Under the pieces are notes generated by a model. That model searched no databases, had not been told where the DNA came from, and saw only the letters and a list, made by a program, of their open reading frames with translations. A program made the translations under genes and the position numbers. This document shows positions 37,973 to 47,933 of a stretch of DNA of 64,000 nt, one piece after another (the stretch's first letter is position 1; the number at the start of each line of letters is the position of its first letter). The stretch lies in the NCBI RefSeq assembly GCF_029433095.1, contig NZ_JARNTX010000001.1, positions 2,914,001 to 2,978,000 of the forward strand, given 5' to 3'. The stretch comes from Hymenobacter sp. YC55. GTDB lineage: Bacteria > Bacteroidota > Bacteroidia > Cytophagales > Hymenobacteraceae.

Positions 37973-40900
37973 CTAGCGCAAAATCACCAGCTTGCCCCAG
38001 TCCTTTTTGAAAGCTTTGTCGCCGGAAGTAGGGCGGCGGCTGAACTTGTCTTGCGGCTCGTCGAGGATGACGCGGTAGAGGTAGGTACCGTTGGCAAGTT
38101 TGTCGCCGTACTCGTCGGTACCGTCCCAGGCGTACTGCGAGATGTTGTTGCCGATCCGCAAAGGCCCTAGTTCGGCCATCATGATTTCCCGTACTACCCT
38201 ACCCGTTAGCGTCAGCACCTGAATTTTCATGTCGCGTGGCGTCTCCTTACCGGTTAGCGTAAACACAAACTTGGTTTTGCTGGTAACAGGGTTCGGATAC
38301 GGGTAAATATTGCTGATGGTGGACTCGTTGATTACCTCGAAAGTAATGCGGTACGGCTCGAGAGCTGCTGGTTTACCAGTAGCGTCGCGGCCCTGTACCT
38401 CTAGGGTATAGATACCATTTTCAAGGGGGGCCGTCTGTCCCATTCGTAATTCTAGCTGAGCGGTGCCTTTGGTTGAATCAGAAGAGAAGCGGGCATTAGT
38501 ACCTGCTAAATCAATTCGAGTGGTCGCTTGGGCAGGTGACGTCAACAACACATCAAAGTTGCTAACGCCCTGAATCTTGCGCAACCGATCATCATCGCGC
38601 AGCTGCACCATCACAGTCGGCGAGGGCGACACAATATCTCCGTTGAGAATATGAATACCGTCGAAGGCCACATCCAACGTAGGCGGGACGTTGCGTTCGT
38701 CTACGCGGAAGGGGTCTAGCACCAGTTCGTTGTTGAAGGCATACAGTTCTGGCAAAGCCCGCGGACTAGGGTTGACTACCACGTTGCCGCGCAGCGTTCC
38801 GGTTAGCCCTACCACATTCACTTTGGCCTCGAAACTTACTTGGCTGTCAGCGCGCAAAGCCCCGCCCGGCACATCTACCAAGGCCTCCTTGACGCCGGTA
38901 CCATCGTTGCGCACCTGAATTCTGGCCTTCATCGGGCCACTAAAGTCAATCGACGACACGTTCTGAAATACCACCGGAACCGTGATAAAGCCCGTTTCAG
39001 CTGCTTGCTTGGCCAGATTGGCCGGGTCGTACACAGAAGCGGGCGTGGCCAAGTCGCGGCGTACAATGCCTTCGGGCACACCCTGATAAGTTACCAGCCA
39101 TTGCTCTAGCTGTGGTGCCGTGCGGTTCAAGGTGTCGCGCAGTTCCAGTACCAACTGCAAATACGGATACTGCTGGGCCGAGATATTGGCCAAGGCGAGG
39201 CTACGGCTTGTGACATTGGCGTCGAGCACCCGCTCGGTATTGGTGCTATCAATACCGATCAGCTTCAGCGTGTAATTATCTGATGCGTCAGGGGTGCGGA
39301 CTGTATGGTAGAGGTTCAGCCATTGCCGCGCCGGCCCGATTTGGGTTGACGTGATTCTGCCGCTGCTTGCTCTGGTTAGGAGCGTATCGTTCAGGATCAA
39401 TACTTGATTGACGGGCGGGGTGGAGCTAGCGGGGTCAGCCGTTGCTTCGCGCACCACCCGCGGATTAGGTCCTTTTTGTACTAGCAAGGCATAGGGCTCA
39501 CCGTCTTGCAACTGGTTGATGCGTTGCGCGCCCAAAGAAGTGAAAGCCGCTTTCAACGAAGCAGGGAACGTAGAGAAGTTCACTTTGTTCATTGAAATCA
39601 GCGCCACATAGTCGCCGGGCTGCACATTAGTTAGCAGAGCTTGCAGCTGTGCCTGTCGGGCTGGGGTGTTGATGTTGTCGGAAGCGCTGCTGGCGAAATG
39701 GTAGAAGCGGAGGTTGCCTCGGCCGCAAGAATCGTAGCTACCAGCTACGTTGCGCACCGGACGCAGGGTACGGCCACTAAATACGGCTACCATCATATTA
39801 GGCTGCGCCGTAGCACAGTCGACCACGTTAGGAGAAGTGGAAGTGCTGATGCCGTCGGTCACCTGATTGAAGGTAGGTGCGCCGGTACCGCCGCCACGGG
39901 TGGTCAAGACAATAGGCTCCTGCACGTCGTCGAAATCCCAACGCCCTGATGGCGCGGCCACCGTCACACCCGCCAACTGGTCGCGCTTGAACTGTCCGTG
40001 GTGGCTCTGCGACCAGCCGCCGGCACTGCCCGGGATGACTCGGAACGAGCTAGTAGCCCAGTCTGGACTTTCGTCTCCGGTGGGTGTCTGGAAGCGCAAG
40101 CGCCAGTACCATACTACACTATCGCGCCCGGCTGTGGTAGGCAGCGTCGGCCGCCAGTCAGGGACCAAGGTAGTCGTAACGGTACGGGCTTGCTTGAGGG
40201 CGCTGTTGAAGGTAGGAACCGTGTCCAGTTCCATTTCATAAGTCCGGGAGGCACCCCGGGGGTCGTTGGTTTGGCCTACTAAGCGCAGGTTGGTTGCAGG
40301 CACAATGGCAAAATCTGGGGGCCAGATAGTCCTTACGCCGCCTTGCAGGAAGTTGAAAGTAATCTGGCCGCTGTTGTTTGTCTCGCTTATTTCCGCAACC
40401 CGGTTGTTATAATCGAGGGCTACTTCAAATCGGTTGTCGCCGAATACATTGCCAGTGTTATCTAGTATAAATGTGTAGGTAGTATCATGCCAGGCTTGGC
40501 GCACCGTACGCGTGATAATATCCGGGGGACGTGTGCCTGTGCTGGTTGCCGGATAGGTACGCGTAATACGGATGTCCAGCGCATCATAGGTAATTTTGCC
40601 TGGATTGCTGACGTGGACTAGAAGCTTGAAATTGGGAGAAGAAGCCTGTACCGCCCCGGAACCGTTAGCTTGAATCTGCAAGTCGGTGTTGCTGGTAATG
40701 AAGTCAGGCCGCTCGGGCGAGAAAAAGCGCAAGGCGGGGTCCCCAAGCCACGTATTAATAAGAGCTTGTGCGATGGTTGAAGGAGCACCAGCGTTTGTAA
40801 TCAGCATGCGTCGAGCAGCTTCGGCCTGCAACACAGGTATCGGCTTGCCGTACCAAGCGGGCTCGTTGAAGGCTACTTTATAGAATTCCGTCGTAAAAGC

Positions 40901-43111
40901 ATCAAGGTCATAGGCAAAGCTTTCATCAGATGCTGCCATGAAGCCTACTGCGCCTTTGTTTTCGGCGAAAATCCAGTTTTCTGAGAGTGTTTTGACATTG
41001 GTATTGCGGTCCACTGCGTTGGCAGCGCAACCGTTTAGTAGAAACACCGGATACTTTCCGGGATTGTTATAGCCTTTGCCCGGCTCGGTAGGATCACCGA
41101 AGTTGAGGTCAAAAGTTGAGGTTGATCCGTGGCCAAAATAAGTAACCAGTGCCACCCCCGCATTCACTTCTGGTGCCAGCGTGATGTTCACCGGGAAGTT
41201 GGTACCCCCAGACAACCGGCGGCGGTACGTATTGACTACCTGGCCACCGAATAGCGGCTTTTCAGCCAACTGTTTATACTTATCTATGTAGCTCTCGAAC
41301 TGTGAGTATTCGCTTGCATTTTCTCCCCCGCCCATGTGCACAATGTGCTTGCGCCAGGGTGCTGCGCCTAAAGCTTCGTGTTCTTTCAGCTTGTTTAGAT
41401 ACCGAATAATCTCCTGGGGCTGTGTGGCCGACAAACGCCCTGTCGGCATTCGGGGGACGTACTGGTTGTTTTCCCAATCAGCGGAAAGAAAATTATCGGA
41501 GCCACTGCGGGTGGTAGAAGGCACCAAATCAATAGCGGGTGCCAATCGGCTTCGACTGTATTCGCCTACTATTAGGCCTTTTCCCAGTAAAAGCAAATAG
41601 TTGGTTTGGTTGGCCGGCGAATTAGCTAGCTCCCAGCGCACATAGTTGCGCATAGCCATCACCGATTTCTCGCCGTAATGAAACTGGTTGTAGAGTTGCT
41701 CGGAAGTAACTACCGCCGTATCGTACCGGCCGCCCGCTGTTGAGTGGCGGTATTCGGCGTAGGCACGTACCGGATTGGCGATATTGCCTACTGGCCGCAT
41801 CAGCGCGGTATGGCTGATAATTAGAAAGTTGGAGGTAGCGGCATTCAGGGTTCGGAAACGTACGCGCACAGCTGGCCGTGGTACAGCAGCTTGCGCTTCG
41901 TCGGCGAGCAACAGGCGGCGCGTTTGGTTGGCGGTAGCACTAGGGAAGCTATAGCCCCGCTGCTGACCAGCTAATGCTATGCCTTCCACGCGCTGCAAGT
42001 TGTTGATATCAGTTAGGTCGAAACCACGTACAGTGGAAGGCAAACTGTCCACTGTATAGTAGGCTGGCTCTGTTAGCGTGGAGTCGTTGAGGAATGCCAT
42101 CTGCTTTAGCCCGGAGCGCCACCGACTGGTTTGCGGATAAGTGTAGCGAACAAAGCCTACCCGAAAACCATGTTGCTGGTTTGGAATCTTAGGAGCCGGA
42201 TCACGGGCGTATGTAATGACTGTTCCGTTGGAATTGATATCGGAGTTTTGCAACGGGTAGCGAAACAAACGTTTCTCGTAGCCATTGAAAGAAACAGTAC
42301 CAAGTATGCGTTCAGTGTTGGTACCTGGCTGAACAACACTTACCTGCACGGTATGAGGCCCGCTCCAGGCACCAACAAACAACAGCTCCACCTGTGGTAA
42401 TCTGTTAGCTGTACGGTTGATTGCCCAAGCAGAGTCAGTTGCCATGCCAGCTAGTTGGAATGGGCCATTGGCTCCAAACCGGACCGACAAGAAACCCTCC
42501 CCCGACTCGCCCCAGGGTTGGTACACATTCACAAACGGCTCGTCGTTGACGTAAGCAAACTGTCCCTGAACCGGGTTGCCATTGAACAGCACTTGCCGCT
42601 GAGCCAGTCGGGTGGGATGTGGCGCGGCGGTAGGGGTCGTGGCTACTTGCGTCATCCGCTTCCCATTGGTCGTGGCCGACCATGTAAGGAAATACGCAGC
42701 GGTATCGGTGTAGAGACTATAAAGGTCGTGGGGTTGGGCGGCCGAACCACCTTTGTAGAAGGCGCGGTCGAGCTTACCATCGTTGCGCTGGCCGTAGAAC
42801 TCGAAGAAAGTAGTGGCATCAAGCGTGCTTTGGTTGCCACCGGCGTAGATAGCCACCTCCTGGCCCCGCCGCCACAACTGAATCCGCTGGGGGTTCACGC
42901 CCGTTATGCCTGCCTGAGCTAGGTACTGCTGATCGAGGCGGTAAAGACCGTCTTTGGTTACTTTGATTTTGTAGTACTGCTGGCTCGGCACAATCCATTC
43001 ATTGCCAAACAGACTTGCGTTCTGAGCTACTGCTGGATTCGCGGTTAGCAGCCACATTAGTAGCAAGCTGCACATTCCCAGAAGCTGCTTGCAATAGTAT
43101 TGTTTCTTCAT
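37973..43111 (-). CDS. T9SS sortase, C25 (gingipain-like) peptidase, PorU/PorU2 type
   Basis: A 1712-residue cell-surface cysteine peptidase of the PorU group, which removes sorting domains from T9SS cargo and attaches them to the surface. The signal peptide ends at ANPAVA. The catalytic dyad is visible: His661 in YFGHGSTSTF and Cys695 in FLLNGCAANAVDR. The C-terminal part is beta-rich and ends in a FlgD-like module (PYPNPVTSKTKFVFTL, QYAWDGTDEYG, NGTYLYRV). It is much longer than PorU of Porphyromonas (about 1160), fitting a longer PorU2-type paralogue (recollection). The PorV-like gene lies 80 bp upstream on the same strand and probably shares the transcript. Confidence 0.88.
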   Translation of the reverse strand: MKKQYYCKQLLGMCSLLLMWLLTANPAVAQNASLFGNEWIVPSQQYYKIKVTKDGLYRLDQQYLAQAGITGVNPQRIQLWRRGQEVAIYAGGNQSTLDATTFFEFYGQRNDGKLDRAFYKGGSAAQPHDLYSLYTDTAAYFLTWSATTNGKRMTQVATTPTAAPHPTRLAQRQVLFNGNPVQGQFAYVNDEPFVNVYQPWGESGEGFLSVRFGANGPFQLAGMATDSAWAINRTANRLPQVELLFVGAWSGPHTVQVSVVQPGTNTERILGTVSFNGYEKRLFRYPLQNSDINSNGTVITYARDPAPKIPNQQHGFRVGFVRYTYPQTSRWRSGLKQMAFLNDSTLTEPAYYTVDSLPSTVRGFDLTDINNLQRVEGIALAGQQRGYSFPSATANQTRRLLLADEAQAAVPRPAVRVRFRTLNAATSNFLIISHTALMRPVGNIANPVRAYAEYRHSTAGGRYDTAVVTSEQLYNQFHYGEKSVMAMRNYVRWELANSPANQTNYLLLLGKGLIVGEYSRSRLAPAIDLVPSTTRSGSDNFLSADWENNQYVPRMPTGRLSATQPQEIIRYLNKLKEHEALGAAPWRKHIVHMGGGENASEYSQFESYIDKYKQLAEKPLFGGQVVNTYRRRLSGGTNFPVNITLAPEVNAGVALVTYFGHGSTSTFDLNFGDPTEPGKGYNNPGKYPVFLLNGCAANAVDRNTNVKTLSENWIFAENKGAVGFMAASDESFAYDLDAFTTEFYKVAFNEPAWYGKPIPVLQAEAARRMLITNAGAPSTIAQALINTWLGDPALRFFSPERPDFITSNTDLQIQANGSGAVQASSPNFKLLVHVSNPGKITYDALDIRITRTYPATSTGTRPPDIITRTVRQAWHDTTYTFILDNTGNVFGDNRFEVALDYNNRVAEISETNNSGQITFNFLQGGVRTIWPPDFAIVPATNLRLVGQTNDPRGASRTYEMELDTVPTFNSALKQARTVTTTLVPDWRPTLPTTAGRDSVVWYWRLRFQTPTGDESPDWATSSFRVIPGSAGGWSQSHHGQFKRDQLAGVTVAAPSGRWDFDDVQEPIVLTTRGGGTGAPTFNQVTDGISTSTSPNVVDCATAQPNMMVAVFSGRTLRPVRNVAGSYDSCGRGNLRFYHFASSASDNINTPARQAQLQALLTNVQPGDYVALISMNKVNFSTFPASLKAAFTSLGAQRINQLQDGEPYALLVQKGPNPRVVREATADPASSTPPVNQVLILNDTLLTRASSGRITSTQIGPARQWLNLYHTVRTPDASDNYTLKLIGIDSTNTERVLDANVTSRSLALANISAQQYPYLQLVLELRDTLNRTAPQLEQWLVTYQGVPEGIVRRDLATPASVYDPANLAKQAAETGFITVPVVFQNVSSIDFSGPMKARIQVRNDGTGVKEALVDVPGGALRADSQVSFEAKVNVVGLTGTLRGNVVVNPSPRALPELYAFNNELVLDPFRVDERNVPPTLDVAFDGIHILNGDIVSPSPTVMVQLRDDDRLRKIQGVSNFDVLLTSPAQATTRIDLAGTNARFSSDSTKGTAQLELRMGQTAPLENGIYTLEVQGRDATGKPAALEPYRITFEVINESTISNIYPYPNPVTSKTKFVFTLTGKETPRDMKIQVLTLTGRVVREIMMAELGPLRIGNNISQYAWDGTDEYGDKLANGTYLYRVILDEPQDKFSRRPTSGDKAFKKDWGKLVILR

Positions 43112-43191
43112 AGAGTAAACTGGGTAATAGCTTAGCTACTCGATATCTACTGAAAGATTTACAGGCAGACTTCTCCCCTATCGTACATCAC

Positions 43192-44292
43192 TTACTTAAT
43201 ACCGTAACCCAGCGACACAATAATGTTGTTGGTTTGGGTGCGACCACCAAGCTTCTCAATGGCCAACTGCGACAAGGCCAGGTCGAGGCGCAGGCCACTC
43301 AACGCCAATCCCACCCCAAGGCTAGGCTGCATTTTCCACTCCTCTTTGCCGGTGAATGATTTAATCTTCTGGAAGTTGCTCACCCCACCCCGCAAGAAAA
43401 CCAAGTCCTTATAGCCAACTTCCAAGCCTGCCCGTGGGTCGATGTTGGCTACCTTGCTTGATACTAGCGTATTGCGCTGGCCGTCGGTAGTCATTTCCAG
43501 GTCGATGGCAGCCAATGCGGTAAACTCACCGGGCAGCTTCACCAGCCGGGCCGCACCGAGCACAAAGCGGGGCAGCGTTACTTCGGTGCTGTTAGATGGT
43601 ATTGCCGTAGTGTCGCCCGGTACGGGACTTAAATTTTCAGAGTTAATAGTCCAGGCGTTAACGGTAGTCGTAATGTCGCGGGCCGTGAGGCCGAAATGCC
43701 AGTCGTCTTTGTCGTACTGCACCCCGGCATCAATACCGAAGCCCCAGGCATTGGCAAAATCGCCGACGTTGCGATACACGACTTTCGCATTGGCGCCTAC
43801 TTTAAGCCCTTCAATGTTGCCGATGCGGCGGGCATAGGACAGCAGCACCGCATAATCGGCCACGGAGAAGTAGCGGATTTGGTCGTACTGGATGTAGCCG
43901 TACTCGTTGATTAGGTTGCGGGTATCGGCTATGTCGTCGACGCCTAGGCGCATAGCGCTGATGCCAATGGCACTTTTGTCGTCGAGCGGCATGGAGAAGG
44001 CCGCATAGTCGTTCTTGACGATGCCCGAGAACAGCTCGGAGTGCATCAGAACGGCATCGTATTTTGCTTTTTGGTTGAGTAGCCCAGCTGGATTCCAGTA
44101 GCCGGCAGTAGCATCTTGGGCAAGACTGACTTGTACTTTACCCATACCTAGTGCCCGGCCCCCGACACCGATATTCAGAAATTCGTTGCTATACTTTGGG
44201 GTTGTATCCTGGGCCGAAGCAGCGGTAGGAGCAAGAAACAGCAAGCCGCTGGCACCGAATAGCAGCGCAGTAGTATAGAAGAAGTGTTTCAT
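43192..44292 (-). CDS. PorV/PorQ family outer-membrane barrel
   Basis: A 366-residue FadL-like beta-barrel. PorV proteins shuttle T9SS cargo to the PorU sortase in the outer membrane. The signal peptide ends PTAASAQ. The family head GVGGRALGMGKVQVSLAQDA and DATAGYWNPAGLL are present, and the C-terminus NIIVSLGYGIK has the alternating pattern of a final strand. Its position just upstream of the long PorU-like gene suggests a dedicated pair. Whether it is the main PorV or a paralogue (PorV2-like) cannot be told without the rest of the genome. Confidence 0.85.
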   Translation of the reverse strand: MKHFFYTTALLFGASGLLFLAPTAASAQDTTPKYSNEFLNIGVGGRALGMGKVQVSLAQDATAGYWNPAGLLNQKAKYDAVLMHSELFSGIVKNDYAAFSMPLDDKSAIGISAMRLGVDDIADTRNLINEYGYIQYDQIRYFSVADYAVLLSYARRIGNIEGLKVGANAKVVYRNVGDFANAWGFGIDAGVQYDKDDWHFGLTARDITTTVNAWTINSENLSPVPGDTTAIPSNSTEVTLPRFVLGAARLVKLPGEFTALAAIDLEMTTDGQRNTLVSSKVANIDPRAGLEVGYKDLVFLRGGVSNFQKIKSFTGKEEWKMQPSLGVGLALSGLRLDLALSQLAIEKLGGRTQTNNIIVSLGYGIK

Positions 44293-44617
44293 AGAAAAAT
44301 GGGCTAAAAACGAGTAGTCCGCTTTTCAACGCAAGGTACTACATATTAGTACGTGACGCTTTACATGGCTCATAAATTAGCCTATTATCAATGGGTTAAG
44401 GTGAGAACTTGATCGGGCAGCTTATCTGTCGCCCGTGGGTAGCAGAACACCTTGTTAGCTGCCGTAAGACAGGTAGAAGTTTTGTTTCAGTTTGCGCTTG
44501 GCAGTTTTCGCGCTAGCACAATAGTTATCCAAAACAGCCTGCAGAGCTTAAATCTGACCTTTTCTATACTTCCCAGGATTAAAAAAGTGAGTATTAAGAA
44601 ATTATTTTCAACAGTAC

Positions 44618-44649
44618 CTTGCGTTACATAGTACCTTCCATTATCTTTG
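44618..44649 (+). promoter_or_regulatory. Bacteroidota-type promoter for the padR-pspC operon
   Basis: CTTG (44618-44621), a 20-bp spacer, then TATCTTTG (44642-44649), which matches TAnnTTTG fully. It lies 32 bp before ATG 44682. A longer reading of padR from TTG 44619 would start inside this promoter, which supports the shorter start. Confidence 0.65.
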
Positions 44650-44681
44650 ACTCATTCTTCACCGACTACCGCCTCAAGCCC

Positions 44682-45044
44682 ATGAAAGTAGAGAACACCC
44701 AAGTGCAGATGCGGAAGGGAATTCTGGAATTCTGCATCCTGGAGATTATCGCCCGCGGCGAGGTATATGCGTCCGACATGCTCGAAGAACTAACCCAAGC
44801 CCGCATGATTGTGGTGGAGGGGACGCTCTACCCGCTGCTCACGCGCCTCAAGAATGCTGGCTTGCTCGATTATACCTGGAAGGAATCGATGAGTGGCCCG
44901 CCGCGCAAGTACTACACCCTCACCGATGGCGGGCAGGATTTCCTGCAACAGTTGCGCCTTACTTGGGAAGAAGTACAGGACTCCATCCGCATCATTCGCC
45001 AAAAGCCTTCCGCCAACGGGAGCACTGTACCGGTCGTGCTGTAG
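44682..45044 (+). CDS. PadR family transcriptional regulator
   Basis: A 120-residue winged-helix DNA-binding protein, usually a repressor that responds to envelope-active or phenolic compounds. It has the PadR pattern RKGILEFCILEIIARGEVYA, VVEGTLYPLLTRLKNAGLLD and GPPRKYYTLTDGGQDFL. ATG 44682 is chosen over the upstream TTG because of the promoter. It lies 53 bp upstream of the PspC gene, so it probably autoregulates this two-gene operon, as is common for PadR-PspC pairs. Confidence 0.93.
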   Translation: MKVENTQVQMRKGILEFCILEIIARGEVYASDMLEELTQARMIVVEGTLYPLLTRLKNAGLLDYTWKESMSGPPRKYYTLTDGGQDFLQQLRLTWEEVQDSIRIIRQKPSANGSTVPVVL

Positions 45045-45097
45045 CACCCCGCCCTTCCTCCCGATTTTTTTCCGACTAGTTGCAGCCCCTGACTGAG

Positions 45098-47701
45098 ATG
45101 AAAAAGAACATCAGCATCAACCTCCAAGGCATCATCTTCCACATCGAAGAAGACGGCTACGAAGTTTTGAGCCGCTATTTGGCCGAAGTAAAAGCCCACT
45201 TCAGCGGCTACCGTGGCCACGAAGAAATAGTGGCTGACATCGAAGGCCGTATTGCCGAAATCTTTGCCGCCCGCCTCTCCGGCGTCAAGCAGGTGATTTC
45301 GCTGGACGACGTGCAGGCCATGACCGCCAAAATGGGCCGCGTGAGCGACTTCCAAAGCGCCGAAGACGCCGAGGACGACGACGAGTTGCTCGCCGACGCT
45401 GTAGCTAGCGGCACAGCTGCGGGTACCTACACCAGCACTGGCACCAAAACCAGCTACACCAGCACGGCCACCGATACCACTACCACCACTACCGACGAGC
45501 CCCGTCGCCTCTACCGCGACATGGCCAACCGCAAAGTGGCGGGGGTAGCTGGCGGTATTGCTCGCTATTTCGCTATCAACCCTCTCTGGATTCGGTTGGG
45601 TTTTCTGGGGCTGCTCATCCTAGTGCCCCTGGCTTTCAATGACCTTGGCTGGCTAGAGGAAGTTGGCGAAAAGCTAGCTGCGCTATCTGTCATCTCCTAC
45701 ATCATCCTGTGGATTGCTCTTCCCAAGCGCTATGACAACACGCCCGAGCAGGAAGACCGGAGCTACAAGAAGTTTTACCGCGACACCGACAACGGCAAAG
45801 TCGGGGGCGTATCGGCCGGCTTAGCCGCTTACCTCAACTCGGATGTGACGCTGATTCGGGTGCTGTTTATTGCAGGCTTGTTTATAGGCGGCATTTCTTT
45901 CATCCTGTATCCGCTGCTCTGGATTCTGGTTCCTGAGGCCAAGACTATCTCGGAAAAGATGCGCATGCGCGGCGACGCCGTAACGCTGTCGGGCATTGAT
46001 AGCAACGTGCGCAACAACGCCTTCGAGGCCGGAACGGGCAACAACCGCCCCGTGGGCACCTTTTTCGAGGACTTAGCCAGCGCCCTAAACCCCCTGCTCA
46101 ACTTCGTAGGCAGCGCCATTCGCATCGTGGCCGGGGTGCTACTCGCCATACTCGGGTTTAGCTTTCTGCTAGCCTTGGTTGTTCTCCTGGGCGTGGGCAT
46201 AGGCCTAATTCCAGACTCGCAAAACATCATGGCCGGCGACGTGCCCGCTCATGTGTTTCTTAATGGTATACCCGGTTGGGCCTTGCTATCAGGCTTCGTG
46301 GCCTTCGGCATTCCTACCCTAGCTATGCTGCTGCTCGGTATCGGGTTGCTGATGCGCCGCGCCGTTCTGAGCCGCACCATGGGCTGGTCGTTGTTCGGGT
46401 TGTGGTTGTTGAGCATCATTGGGGTGACGGTGGCCGCAGCTCGCCAGAGCCGGGAGTTTCAGTATGAGGCCGACGTGGAGCAAAGCCAGCAGTATCCTGC
46501 CCTCAAGGCCCGTGTACTGCGCCTCGAAACCCGCCAAGTAGACCGTGAGTGGGACCAGTGGGTGGATGTAGACTTAGCCGCCGCCGACAGCGGCCGAGCA
46601 GTGGAAGTAATCCGCCGCCTCTCCGCTAAAGGCTCTTCCGAAGCCGAAGCCAGCAACACGGCTGCTACCACTGTGGCCTATACTGTTCGGACCCGCAGCG
46701 ACTCCACACTGATTTTCGACGACCATTTCTCTTTCCAACCTAATGCTCGCTACCGCGACCAGGACTTGGAACTGACCATCCGCTTGCCCCGCGACCGTAC
46801 TTTCCACCTCAGTGAAGGCTTTGCCAACTGGTTAGACGATGAAGACTTCGTAGGCAACCACACCCCCGAAAACGTGGAAGAGCACTCGTTTCGGATGCGT
46901 GGCAACAAGCTGGACTGCATTGATTGCACCTTAGAAGAAATGGGAGGCAGCGTCGATGATAGTGGCAATGACACCGACGATGACAACGACGAAGCAAACA
47001 TAAACCTCGACTTCGGCGGTGCCACTGAGTTCGACACCGACGAAAACAACTACGGCACAGGCCGTCGCACCTACGATGAGGAGGGCTTCGACGGAGTGAG
47101 CGTCATAGGTCCCTACCGCGTGGTTATTCGGGCTGGCAGCACCTATCAGGTAAAGGCCGCCGGCAGCACCTCTCACCTCGACGATCTGCGTGTAGAGCGC
47201 GAAGGGGGTAAGCTGGTTATTCGGTCGCGCAACCGCAACTTCATGAGCGGCGGCAAATGGAGAGGTGCCGACAAAGTGTTGGTGACTATCGAAACGCCCA
47301 AGCTGGACCAGCTGGAATTGGTGGGTGCTTCTCAGGCCGACGTGCAGGGCTTCAGCACTGGCGACTTGCAAGTAAAGCAAGCGGGTGCCAGCCAACTCCG
47401 TCTGCAAGGCGACTTCAACAGCTTAGACATAGACTTAGCTGGTGCCTGCCGCGCTTCATTGCAAGGAAAAGCGGATGACCTGAGCGTTGACGGAGCTGGC
47501 GGCTGCGAGCTAGATGCCCCCGAATTCACCGTTAGTAAAGCCGACATTGACATGGTAGGCGGCAGCAAGGCTCGTTTGCGCGTAACCGAAAGCCTGAAAG
47601 CTGATGCCATCGGAGCTAGCGTAATCGAGTACAGCGGCAACCCTTCCGACGTAACGAAAGACGCTACCGGTGCTTCCAGCGTGCGCTCGGTCGAAGACTA
47701 A
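45098..47701 (+). CDS. PspC-domain membrane protein with C-terminal GIN (DUF2807) domain
   Basis: An 867-residue membrane protein likely involved in envelope stress. ATG 45098 (MKKNISINLQGIIFHIEEDG) is preferred over TTG 45080. An N-terminal cytoplasmic region (about 1-95) is followed by a Thr-rich linker and two PspC domains. These start near 135 (RRLYRDMANRKVAGVAGGIA) and near 222 (KFYRDTDNGKVGGVSAGLA), each with membrane helices. Further helices lie around 340-450. An acidic Asp-rich stretch (about 610-640) precedes a right-handed beta-helix-like GIN domain (about 659-867; GFDGVSVIGPYRVVIRAGST, then repeated short turns). It is controlled by the upstream PadR gene (inference). Confidence 0.9.
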   Translation: MKKNISINLQGIIFHIEEDGYEVLSRYLAEVKAHFSGYRGHEEIVADIEGRIAEIFAARLSGVKQVISLDDVQAMTAKMGRVSDFQSAEDAEDDDELLADAVASGTAAGTYTSTGTKTSYTSTATDTTTTTTDEPRRLYRDMANRKVAGVAGGIARYFAINPLWIRLGFLGLLILVPLAFNDLGWLEEVGEKLAALSVISYIILWIALPKRYDNTPEQEDRSYKKFYRDTDNGKVGGVSAGLAAYLNSDVTLIRVLFIAGLFIGGISFILYPLLWILVPEAKTISEKMRMRGDAVTLSGIDSNVRNNAFEAGTGNNRPVGTFFEDLASALNPLLNFVGSAIRIVAGVLLAILGFSFLLALVVLLGVGIGLIPDSQNIMAGDVPAHVFLNGIPGWALLSGFVAFGIPTLAMLLLGIGLLMRRAVLSRTMGWSLFGLWLLSIIGVTVAAARQSREFQYEADVEQSQQYPALKARVLRLETRQVDREWDQWVDVDLAAADSGRAVEVIRRLSAKGSSEAEASNTAATTVAYTVRTRSDSTLIFDDHFSFQPNARYRDQDLELTIRLPRDRTFHLSEGFANWLDDEDFVGNHTPENVEEHSFRMRGNKLDCIDCTLEEMGGSVDDSGNDTDDDNDEANINLDFGGATEFDTDENNYGTGRRTYDEEGFDGVSVIGPYRVVIRAGSTYQVKAAGSTSHLDDLRVEREGGKLVIRSRNRNFMSGGKWRGADKVLVTIETPKLDQLELVGASQADVQGFSTGDLQVKQAGASQLRLQGDFNSLDIDLAGACRASLQGKADDLSVDGAGGCELDAPEFTVSKADIDMVGGSKARLRVTESLKADAIGASVIEYSGNPSDVTKDATGASSVRSVED

Positions 47702-47774
47702 TGCCTGGCCGTCTTCATTGAACTGCCATTTGCTGCAAGCAATTTGCACTTGAAAAGCTGTCTACAAAAAATAT

Positions 47775-47925
47775 CTGGTGAGTGAGGCAACGCTCACTAA
47801 GAATCAGCATCTATGTTGCTGATGAAACGAAAAAGAGGGTCCATTTTTTCTGGTGAGTGAAAGGCAGACCCCCGAGGAAGTTCTTTCGCCGTTTGTGCTG
47901 CAACCGAACGGCGAAAGGCTTCCTC
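47775..47925 (+). ncRNA. Densely structured intergenic region, candidate RNA
   Basis: No ORF of interest. Four successive hairpins can be drawn: AGTGAG/CTCACT (47781-47798), CAGCA/TGCTG (47805-47821), GGGTC/GACCC (47837-47871), and a compound stem GAGGAAG/CTTCCTC (47874-47925) enclosing TTCGCCGTT/AACGGCGAA. The 12-mer TCTGGTGAGTGA occurs twice (47775 and 47849). It could be a regulatory RNA or a long 3' UTR of the PspC gene. No known RNA family was recognised, and the strand is a guess. Confidence 0.3.
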
Positions 47926-47933
47926 AATTATTT

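Noticed and set aside
44619..44681. N-terminal extension of padR from TTG 44619
   Set aside because: This segment contains a full -33/-7 promoter; PadR similarity begins at ATG 44682.
47775..47925. Structured region tested mentally as SRP RNA, RNase P RNA or tmRNA
   Set aside because: None of the conserved signature segments of those RNAs could be found, so it is left as an unassigned candidate.
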